NCBI GenBank assembly: GCA_023231065.1
Contig: JALNWE010000022.1
Span: 1-44,920, forward strand
Reading direction: 5' to 3'
Source of the DNA: Bacteroidales bacterium
GTDB taxonomy: Bacteria; Bacteroidota; Bacteroidia; Bacteroidales; FEN-979
Length of the DNA stretch: 44,920 nt
A program made the translations under genes and the position numbers. Below are positions 23,377 through 30,583 of this stretch, in pieces; position 1 is the first letter of the stretch; every line of letters starts with the position of its first letter. A model generated the notes under the pieces. It was not told the DNA's origin and did not search any database. It worked only from the letters and a program-made list of their open reading frames with translations.

Positions 23377-24444
23377 ATGGACGTTAGCCATTGTATATCT
23401 GAATTGATGTCAGTACATGACTGTGTTATCATTCCGGGTTTCGGAGGGTTTATAGGAAATTATTCCCCTGCTCAGATCGATCCGGTGCATCACGCGTTCA
23501 GGCCTCCGATGAAAAAACTTTTATTCAATATTAATCTGAAGCAGAACGACGGTTTGCTGGCTACCTGTGTTTCTACCCTGTTTGGCGCCTCTTATGACGA
23601 TGCCTGTGTGGAAATCGAATCTTTTGTTCAGCAGTGCAAAACCACGCTCAAATCAGGAAAGCCATTTATCATTCCGGATGTAGGCAGATTATATTCCGGC
23701 AGGGAAGGAAATATCCAGTTTGAACAGGATAAGAACAGTAATCTTCTTCCGGAATCATTCGGACTTACTCCTTTTATTTCTCCTCCGATGGAACGGATCC
23801 ATCGTCCTGTAAAATCATCCCATTCCCCGGCATCCCGCACTCAGAACTGGCCTGAAAAACGATGGATGATACCACATTCTTTAAGATGGGCTGCCGTTTT
23901 AGCCATCCCCATCGGGATTGCTGCTATTGTCGGCGTGACGCAGTACGATAAAACAGGGTCTGGAAAAGAAAATAATGCCGGAATTTTCAGTGAAGTCCTG
24001 TCGCGTTTTTCTTCCGCTTCATTGGTGGATAAAAAAGAAGCCCCCACTCAACCCTCCGAAACGCTGATCCAATATGAATCAACCCCATCGGTATTTGATC
24101 AGACGGCAGAAACAGAAGAAAGCGCCCCTACTGAAAGAGAAATCGTAAATACCTTGCAGGACCGTAATCTGTCTGCTTCAAAGACCGTTGTTGAGCCTGA
24201 AACCGTTGGTCATCCCGGCGATGCTTATGCCGTTATCATCGGGGCTTTCAAGTCAAAAGAAAATGCCAAAAAGTTAATAGCGCAACTTCAGGAGAAAGGA
24301 ACAGTTGCATCGATTTTCGATCGTTCGCGGACGGGCTTGTTCCGTGTGACCATCGGCACTTTTTCGCAACGCGAAGAAGCTTTACAATTACTTTCTTCAG
24401 CAAAATCAAGTGATTTTTCCGGCGCCTGGCTGTTGACAAAATAA
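23377..24444 (+). CDS. HU-CCDC81 and SPOR domain membrane protein
   Basis: A 355-residue protein with three parts. The N-terminal two HU-CCDC81-type domains cover about residues 1-135 (ISELMSVHDCVIIPGFGGF ... GLLATCVSTLFGASYDDACVEIESF ... GKPFIIPDVGRLYSGREGNI). A single membrane helix follows at about 172-189 (WAAVLAIPIGIAAIVGV). A low-complexity periplasmic stretch leads to a C-terminal SPOR domain from about 282 (DAYAVIIGAFKSKENAKKLIAQL to the end). SPOR domains bind glycan strands lacking stem peptides at division septa; HU-type folds bind DNA or proteins. The expected topology puts HU in the cytoplasm and SPOR in the periplasm, so a link between nucleoid and division site is plausible but unproven. 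trmB follows after nine bases. Confidence 0.88.
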   Translation: MDVSHCISELMSVHDCVIIPGFGGFIGNYSPAQIDPVHHAFRPPMKKLLFNINLKQNDGLLATCVSTLFGASYDDACVEIESFVQQCKTTLKSGKPFIIPDVGRLYSGREGNIQFEQDKNSNLLPESFGLTPFISPPMERIHRPVKSSHSPASRTQNWPEKRWMIPHSLRWAAVLAIPIGIAAIVGVTQYDKTGSGKENNAGIFSEVLSRFSSASLVDKKEAPTQPSETLIQYESTPSVFDQTAETEESAPTEREIVNTLQDRNLSASKTVVEPETVGHPGDAYAVIIGAFKSKENAKKLIAQLQEKGTVASIFDRSRTGLFRVTIGTFSQREEALQLLSSAKSSDFSGAWLLTK

Positions 24445-24453
24445 TCTTTTCGC

Positions 24454-25128
24454 GTGCCCAAGAAAAAGCTCATCCACTTCCAGGAAAATCTTACTTTTTC
24501 ATTCCTTTTTCAACCCTCCTATAATGTCCTGATGGAGGGGTTTGAAATGTATTCGTCATGGCATTCCCGTTTTTTTGGTAATACCAATCCCATTGTTGTT
24601 GAATTAGGCTGTGGTAAAGGCGAGTATTCTGTCGGGTTGGCCGGTCTTTATCCGGATAAGAATTTCATCGGGATTGATTTGAAAGGAGCCCGGCTATGGC
24701 GGGGTTGCAAATCGGTTGCTGAATCCGGGCTGAAAAATGTTGCTTTTATCCGTGCCCTGGTTGACCATGTCGACAGGTTTTTTGCTCCGGGTGAAGTGTC
24801 AGAGATTTGGATTACTTTTCCAGACCCTCAGGCCAAGAGGGAACACCGGCGGCTTACAGCGCCAGGGTTTCTTGAAAAATATAAAAAAATCCTGGCTCCG
24901 GAAGGTATCATCCATCTGAAAACCGACGATCAGGATTGCTTTCAGTACACGTTGGATGTAATCCATGAAAACCATCATCACCTGCTCTGGTCAACTGCTG
25001 ATCTGTATCAATCAGAAACAGAGGACGATGTAATCAGGATCAAGACTTTCTATGAAAATATGTGGCTGGAAAAAGGGAAAAAAATCGGTTATCTCCGGTT
25101 TCGTTTGAATCAATCCAAAATATTATGA
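24454..25128 (+). CDS. trmB: tRNA (guanine-N7-)-methyltransferase TrmB
   Basis: SAM-dependent enzyme making 7-methylguanosine at position 46 in the tRNA variable loop. The 224-residue product has the SAM motif VELGCGKGEYSVGLA, followed by NFIGIDLKGARLW. It also has the TrmB signature ITFPDPQAKREHRRLTAPGFL and the later HLKTDDQDCF motif. The start is GTG 24454: it yields MPKKKLIHFQENLTF, which matches the usual Bacteroidota N-terminus, whereas the next ATG lies too far inside. Its stop overlaps the start of the S46 peptidase gene (ATGA), implying translational coupling. Confidence 0.94.
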   Translation: MPKKKLIHFQENLTFSFLFQPSYNVLMEGFEMYSSWHSRFFGNTNPIVVELGCGKGEYSVGLAGLYPDKNFIGIDLKGARLWRGCKSVAESGLKNVAFIRALVDHVDRFFAPGEVSEIWITFPDPQAKREHRRLTAPGFLEKYKKILAPEGIIHLKTDDQDCFQYTLDVIHENHHHLLWSTADLYQSETEDDVIRIKTFYENMWLEKGKKIGYLRFRLNQSKIL

Positions 25129-27302
25129 GAAAATCGCTGCTGATCATCCTTTTATTAGTCGCTTTTCGTTTGGATGCTGGCCCGGTTGAGGGTATGTGGA
25201 TCCCTTTTCTGCTTGAGCAAATGAATATAAAACAAATGCGGGATATGGGGCTGCGTCTTTCTGCAGAAGATATTTACAGTGTGAATCACTCCTGCCTGAA
25301 AGATGCCATTGTACAATTTGGAGGCGGTTGCACCGCGGAGATCGTTTCCCCACAAGGGCTCATTCTTACTAACTATCATTGTGGACTTGGATCGATTCAA
25401 CGCCATAGCTCACTTCAGCATGATTATCTGAATGACGGTTTCTGGGCTGCTTCGTTCGATGATGAATTACCCTGCCCTGGGCTGTCGGTGACATTACTGG
25501 TGAGAATTGAAGATGTAACTGAAAGGGCCTTGCATGGCATCGGGGAAGAAATGAATCAAATCCAGCGTCAGCAATTGATCAAACAAAACATTGAAGCCAT
25601 TGAGAAAGAAGCCATACGGGGAAATCATTTTGAAGCCAGGGTCCGTCCTTTTTTTTACGGAAATCAATATTATCTTTTTGTCAATGAAACTTACAAGGAT
25701 ATACGGCTGGTGGGCGCTCCCCCGTCGGGTATCGGTAAATTCGGCGGAGATACCGACAACTGGATGTGGCCGAGGCATACCGGCGATTTCTCGGTTTTCC
25801 GTATTTATGCCAACCAAAACAATGAGCCTGCCCCTTATTCCAGACAAAACCTTCCTTACAAACCGAAATATTATTTACCCATTTCCCTTCAGGGTTATGA
25901 AAAAGGAGATTTCACCTTTGTTTTTGGGTATCCCGGGAATACGCGCGAATATCTTCCTTCCTATGGCATCGATCTGGCAGCGGACCAGGAAAACCCATTG
26001 AGGATCCTTCTTCGCGGGAAAAGGCTGGATATCATGAAAGAAGCCATGGATCAGAGCCGGCTTGTGAGGATACAATACGCGGCAAAAGCAAACGCCATTT
26101 CCAATGGCTGGAAGAAGATGATAGGGGAGAGCCGGGGTGTGCGCAGGATAGATGCCATCGGAAAGAAAAAAGCGTATGAAGAAAAATTCCGGTTATGGGC
26201 AGATTCCACACCGGAACATCAGAAAAAATATGGTTCATTACTATCTTCGTTTGAAAAGATTTACCTTGAATATTTACCGGTTGACCTTGCATCGGTTTAC
26301 ATTTCCGAAGCCGGCCAGGGGATAGAATTGGTCCGTTTTGCAGCCGGTTTTATGGAGTTGGCCAGACTAAGTCAGGCCAAAACACTGAATCCTGATACGC
26401 TTACCTTACTGCTTACCGATCTGAAAAGGTACACCCGCGGCTTTTACAGGAATTATCAACCGGGAATAGATGAAAAGGTCATGTCGCAGATGCTTCATGA
26501 AATGGCATCATCGATGAATGTGGGTTATCGCCCTGCAATTCTATCCGAAATAGGAAAATCCCATGGGAATAACTGGGATGAATATGCCCGGAAGCTGTTT
26601 CAGCGATCTATCCTGAGCGATTCCACCCGCCTGATAGCTTTTCTGGATGGGTATCGGCCCACCAATTACCGGAAGCTGGAAAAGGATCCCGCTTATCAGC
26701 TCATGCTTGGTATTTATGAAATGAATGAAAAGAATATCATACCTAAAATAAAGCAGTTCACAGGCCTTCTCGACAGCTTGCAACGGATCTATATGGCAGG
26801 GCAGATGGAAATGGAGAAGAACCGGACTTTTTATCCGGATGCAAATTTCTCCATGCGGATAGCTTATGGAAAGGTGGATGATTGCCAGCCCATGGATGCA
26901 GTGACCTATCATTATTTCACCACCCTTGATGGGGTTATGCAGAAAGAGGATTCGACTGTTTATGATTACAGGGTCAATTCCCGGTTAAAGACACTTTTTC
27001 AGAAACGGGATTACGGCGCTTATGTTGATCGGGACGGGACGATGCATGTAGCCTTTCTTGCAAGCAACCATACTACCGGTGGAAATAGTGGAAGCCCGGT
27101 ATTGAATTCAGTGGGAGCCCTGATCGGGATCAATTTCGACAGGAACTGGGAAGGCACCCAAAGCGATCTGATGTATGATCCCCTGCAATGCAGGAACATC
27201 TCTTTAGATATCCGTTATTGTCTTTTCATCATTGATAAATATGCCGGGGCCGGCAGGTTGATCAGGGAAATGAAGATCATTGACGCTGCTCAGAGCTTAT
27301 AG
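25125..27302 (+). CDS. S46 family dipeptidyl-peptidase, DPP11-like (Asp/Glu-specific)
   Basis: Periplasmic serine exopeptidase that removes dipeptides from peptide N-termini. The 725-residue product has a signal peptide (LLIILLLVAFRLDA) followed by EGMWIPFLL. Its triad residues are His85 (NYHCG), Asp221 (RHTGDF) and Ser655 (GGNSGSP). Residue 673, eighteen after the serine, is Arg (NFDRNWEGTQSD). In Porphyromonas gingivalis, as I recall it, DPP11 has His85, Ser655 and Arg673, and the Arg selects acidic P1 residues, whereas DPP7 has Gly there. The start ATG overlaps the trmB stop. The 3' end overlaps the converging epimerase gene by 13 bases. Confidence 0.93.
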   Translation: MRKSLLIILLLVAFRLDAGPVEGMWIPFLLEQMNIKQMRDMGLRLSAEDIYSVNHSCLKDAIVQFGGGCTAEIVSPQGLILTNYHCGLGSIQRHSSLQHDYLNDGFWAASFDDELPCPGLSVTLLVRIEDVTERALHGIGEEMNQIQRQQLIKQNIEAIEKEAIRGNHFEARVRPFFYGNQYYLFVNETYKDIRLVGAPPSGIGKFGGDTDNWMWPRHTGDFSVFRIYANQNNEPAPYSRQNLPYKPKYYLPISLQGYEKGDFTFVFGYPGNTREYLPSYGIDLAADQENPLRILLRGKRLDIMKEAMDQSRLVRIQYAAKANAISNGWKKMIGESRGVRRIDAIGKKKAYEEKFRLWADSTPEHQKKYGSLLSSFEKIYLEYLPVDLASVYISEAGQGIELVRFAAGFMELARLSQAKTLNPDTLTLLLTDLKRYTRGFYRNYQPGIDEKVMSQMLHEMASSMNVGYRPAILSEIGKSHGNNWDEYARKLFQRSILSDSTRLIAFLDGYRPTNYRKLEKDPAYQLMLGIYEMNEKNIIPKIKQFTGLLDSLQRIYMAGQMEMEKNRTFYPDANFSMRIAYGKVDDCQPMDAVTYHYFTTLDGVMQKEDSTVYDYRVNSRLKTLFQKRDYGAYVDRDGTMHVAFLASNHTTGGNSGSPVLNSVGALIGINFDRNWEGTQSDLMYDPLQCRNISLDIRYCLFIIDKYAGAGRLIREMKIIDAAQSL

Positions 27303-28150
27303 ATCCGGATCAGCGCGCTCCGGATCGTGGGATATCTGAACTGGAATCCAGCCTGTTCCAGTTTTTCAGGCAGGACCCTTTGTCCTTCCAAAAAGACCTG
27401 GGCCCGCTCGCCATAAATTCTTTTCAGGGCAAAAGCAGGAACCCTCAGCCAGGCAGGCTGGTCTAAAACCTTCCCGAAAGTATCTGTGAATTCCTTGTTG
27501 GTCGTGGGCATGGGTGATACCGCGTTGACCACTCCGGAAACCGATGGATTTTCAAGAATGAAAAGATAGGCATTGACCAGATCAAACAGGTGAATAAATG
27601 AAATGGCTTGTTCCCCAGCGCTTATCTTTCCACCAAGTCCGATACGGAATGGCAAGGACAATTTTTTAAGGGCGCCGCCTTTTTCACCTAAAACAAGTCC
27701 GGTCCTGATGAGAACTACCCGTGTTGCCGGCTCTGCTTTCAGCGCCTCGGCTTCCCATTCCTGACATACCTGGCTTAAAAACGAGGAGGAGTAATGACAG
27801 CTCGATTCGGTATGGGTTTGAATAGAATCATAAATACCAATGGCTGAAGCAGAGATAAAGACTGAGGGTTTCTTTCCGGCTTCCAGGATAGCCTTGACAA
27901 TTTTTGAGGTGGTCTTCACCCTGCTTTCGCGGATCTCTGCTTTATATTCGGGTGTCCATTTTTTGGAGATTGGAGCGCCAGCCAGGTTGATCACTACATC
28001 TGCCCCTTCAATTAATGAAGATCTGAATTCCTGATCCGGAAGCGCGAAAGCGGCCCGTTCGATGGCACGCACTGTCCAATCCATGTCTTTCATCTTATTC
28101 AGGAGCGCTTTCCCAATAAAACCCGATGAGCCACTGACTGCAACTATCAT
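27290..28150 (-). CDS. TIGR01777 family NAD-dependent epimerase/dehydratase-like protein
   Basis: An atypical short-chain dehydrogenase (YfcH/SDR39-like) of 286 residues, cytoplasmic. The N-terminal Rossmann motif is VSGSSGFIGKAL (about residues 5-16). The family segments are DVVINLAGAPISKKWTPEYKAEIRESR (about 51-77), SASAIGIYD, and the C-terminal DUF1731-like WLRVPAFALKRIYGERAQVFLEGQRVLPEKLEQAGF. The physiological substrate of this family is not established; plant and bacterial relatives have been linked to cell division or plastid function. It is a single-gene unit, converging on and overlapping the S46 peptidase end, and divergent from mutA. Confidence 0.9.
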   Translation of the reverse strand: MIVAVSGSSGFIGKALLNKMKDMDWTVRAIERAAFALPDQEFRSSLIEGADVVINLAGAPISKKWTPEYKAEIRESRVKTTSKIVKAILEAGKKPSVFISASAIGIYDSIQTHTESSCHYSSSFLSQVCQEWEAEALKAEPATRVVLIRTGLVLGEKGGALKKLSLPFRIGLGGKISAGEQAISFIHLFDLVNAYLFILENPSVSGVVNAVSPMPTTNKEFTDTFGKVLDQPAWLRVPAFALKRIYGERAQVFLEGQRVLPEKLEQAGFQFRYPTIRSALIRIYKL

Positions 28151-28182
28151 ATTGTTTTTTTTCGTAAAATTATGGAATTCCC

Positions 28183-28190
28183 TAAATTTG
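28183..28190 (+). promoter_or_regulatory. -7 promoter element for the mutA operon
   Basis: TAAATTTG matches TAnnTTTG. It lies 73 bases before the mutA ATG at 28264, one of the longer leaders in the window. TTTC about 20 bases upstream is a weak -33 candidate. Confidence 0.55.
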
Positions 28191-28263
28191 CGCTACTTTT
28201 ACTTCAAAATGGCAACACCATAGTTTAACTCATTACCTGAACCATTTAATTTCTTCCACCGAA

Positions 28264-30147
28264 ATGGACAACAACCAGAATTCAGAACTTTTCAATGAAT
28301 TTCCACCGATAACTACTGCCGCCTGGGAGGAAAAAATAAAAGCCGATCTTAAGGGAGCGGATTATGACAAGAAATTGGTCTGGAAAACCGATGAGGGATT
28401 CAATGTAAAACCTTATTACAGAAGTGAAGACCTCCTGGGCCTGGAATACCTGAACACCCTCCCGGATGAACCTCCGTTTGTAAGGGGAGCCAGGAAAGGC
28501 AACAACGAATGGATCATCCGGCAGGATATTCTGACCGGTGACATTGAACAAGCCAATAAGCTTGCCCTGGATGCCATCGCGAAGGGGGCTGATGCAGTTG
28601 GATTGATAGCGAAGGACATTACCACCCACAAACAGATCAACCGTTTGTTAACCGATATTGACCTGGCCAAAACGGGTATTCATTTGCTCTCTTCCCGTTC
28701 CTATCCTTTAACCCTTGAATTGTTTATTTACGAGCTCAATCACAGGGGCTCCGGCGGAGATAAGATCCATGGCTCCATCAATTTTGACCCCCTTGGTTAC
28801 CTGTTGGTCAACGGTGATTTTTATGTAAGCTGGGCCCATAATTTAGAAGAGGCAGAATATCTGTTGACCACAATCAGGAAGAAGCTCCCCAATTTCAAAG
28901 CCCTTACCATTAATGGTCATTATTTTCCTGATTCGGGATCAACCCTTGTTCAGGAATTAGGTTTCAGCCTGGCCTTGGCCAATGAGTACCTTGCTGGCCT
29001 CACATCGAAAGGATTTTCAGTTGATTCTATAGCTCCACATATCCAACTGTCGCTGGGTATAGGCCCGAACTATTTTATGGAGATGGCCAAATTCAGGGCT
29101 GCCCGGTTGTTATGGTCAAAGATGATCGGACAATATCATCCCGGGAAACCGGAATCACTGCGGTTATTTATTCATGCTACCACTACTTCATGGAATAAAA
29201 CGGTTTACGATCCCTATGTAAATATGCTCCGTACCACTACCGAAGGTATGTCGGCTGCCCTTGGGAACGCGGATTCAATTTCGATACAGCCTTTTGATAT
29301 TTCCTATGCTACGCCCAATGATTTTTCGCGCAGGATTGCCCGGAATCAGCAATTGATACTGAAAGATGAAGCTTACCTGGATAAAATTGTTGATCCGGCC
29401 GGAGGCGCTTATTATATTGAAAACCTGACCCATTCCATCGCTTTTCACGCCTGGGGACTTTTCAAAGAAATCGAGAAGCGAGGGGGGATCATCCCTTGTA
29501 TTACCTCTGGTTTTTTACAGGATGAAATTGTCCGGAGCCGGAATCAGAAAGAAATGGATTACGCCCAACGAAAAACAGTCCTGATAGGAACGACCCAGTA
29601 TCCCAACCTGCAGGAGCGGATGTTGGACAAAATACAAAAAACCCCTAAGCCTGGTCCCGTGAAGGAAACGCCATACAGGAAACTAGAGCAATATCGTGCC
29701 GGGAAAGCCATCGAAGAATTAAGAATAGCAACAGAAAAGTATGTAGGGCAGGGGAACAAGCAACCTGCCGTCTTCCTGCTGACCATAGGGAATTTAGCCA
29801 TGCTAAGGGCGCGTGCCGGGTTCGCGACCAATTTTTTTGGGTGTGCCGGATACGAAATTATCGACAACCCCGGTTTTGCTTCCATCGAAGAAGGAGTTGA
29901 TGCGGCCATATCATCGCGTGCTGAAACCGTTGTCATTTGCAGCTCCGATGAAGAATATGCCACGATGGCACCCGAAATTGCCAGAAAGATCAAAGCGGTC
30001 AATCCAAAAATACAGGTATTAGTCGCTGGTTATCCGAAAGAAATTATTGAAAATTTGCAAACTGCAGGTGTTGATGGTTTTATCCATATCAAAAGCAATT
30101 TATTGTCAACCCTACAGGCTCATCATTTATTGCTTGGAATCAGATAA
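28264..30147 (+). CDS. mutA: Methylmalonyl-CoA mutase small (beta) subunit
   Basis: Non-catalytic partner of MutB in the B12-dependent mutase that interconverts succinyl-CoA and methylmalonyl-CoA, the key step of the succinate-to-propionate route. The 627-residue product has the mutase TIM-barrel region (LFNEFPPITTAAWEEKIKADLKGADYDKKLVWKT near the start, split over residues 8-42; later PNYFMEMAKFRAARLLWSKMI) and a C-terminal Rossmann-like domain. The cobalamin DxHxxG motif is missing in that domain (FATNFFGCAGYEI instead), as normal for the small subunit. Unlike the usual adjacent mutA-mutB arrangement, mutB lies about 3.7 kb downstream, behind three signalling/envelope genes. The next gene starts 11 bases after its stop. 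Confidence 0.95.
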   Translation: MDNNQNSELFNEFPPITTAAWEEKIKADLKGADYDKKLVWKTDEGFNVKPYYRSEDLLGLEYLNTLPDEPPFVRGARKGNNEWIIRQDILTGDIEQANKLALDAIAKGADAVGLIAKDITTHKQINRLLTDIDLAKTGIHLLSSRSYPLTLELFIYELNHRGSGGDKIHGSINFDPLGYLLVNGDFYVSWAHNLEEAEYLLTTIRKKLPNFKALTINGHYFPDSGSTLVQELGFSLALANEYLAGLTSKGFSVDSIAPHIQLSLGIGPNYFMEMAKFRAARLLWSKMIGQYHPGKPESLRLFIHATTTSWNKTVYDPYVNMLRTTTEGMSAALGNADSISIQPFDISYATPNDFSRRIARNQQLILKDEAYLDKIVDPAGGAYYIENLTHSIAFHAWGLFKEIEKRGGIIPCITSGFLQDEIVRSRNQKEMDYAQRKTVLIGTTQYPNLQERMLDKIQKTPKPGPVKETPYRKLEQYRAGKAIEELRIATEKYVGQGNKQPAVFLLTIGNLAMLRARAGFATNFFGCAGYEIIDNPGFASIEEGVDAAISSRAETVVICSSDEEYATMAPEIARKIKAVNPKIQVLVAGYPKEIIENLQTAGVDGFIHIKSNLLSTLQAHHLLLGIR

Positions 30148-30158
30148 TCTACTTTTTT

Positions 30159-30578
30159 ATGACAAATTCTACAAGTTCCCCCACACAGGCAAAACACCCG
30201 GCCAGTCCTCTGTTTATTCTTGTTGTGGAGGACAATGCCATAAACCTTCGTTTAATAACTGCAGCCCTAACCCGTGCCGGGCATCATGTTGACATGGCCA
30301 CGGATGGATCCGCGGCCATCGATAAATTCATGCAGAATAATTATGATGTAATCCTCATGGATATTATGATGCCGGTCATGGATGGAATAGCTGCAACCAA
30401 AGAAATCCGCAAAATTGAATTATCGCGGGGCGTCCCGGATGATCAGCATGTAAAGATCATTGCCATAACGGCCAATGCATTCGAGGACGATCGGGAAAAA
30501 TTTTTTAGCGCCGGCATGGATTATTATATGAACAAACCAGTCGAAATAGAAGAATTAATTAAAATTCTTAATGCATAG
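30159..30578 (+). CDS. Single-domain response regulator (receiver only)
   Basis: A 139-residue stand-alone receiver. After a short flexible N-terminus (about 17 residues rich in S, T and P) it has the acidic VVEDN motif, phosphoacceptor Asp68 in VILMDIMMPVMDG, the conserved Thr in IIAITANAFEDD, and Lys in MNKPVE. No output domain is attached, so it must act by protein contact, for example as a phosphate shuttle or sink for the hybrid kinase encoded five bases downstream. It is embedded between mutA and the kinase and is presumably cotranscribed with both. Confidence 0.9.
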   Translation: MTNSTSSPTQAKHPASPLFILVVEDNAINLRLITAALTRAGHHVDMATDGSAAIDKFMQNNYDVILMDIMMPVMDGIAATKEIRKIELSRGVPDDQHVKIIAITANAFEDDREKFFSAGMDYYMNKPVEIEELIKILNA

Positions 30579-30583
30579 AATCG

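Noticed and set aside
29800..29900. MutA as a damaged mutase because it lacks the DxHxxG cobalamin motif
   Set aside because: Loss of this motif is normal for the small subunit; MutB carries the intact motif at residues 597-602.
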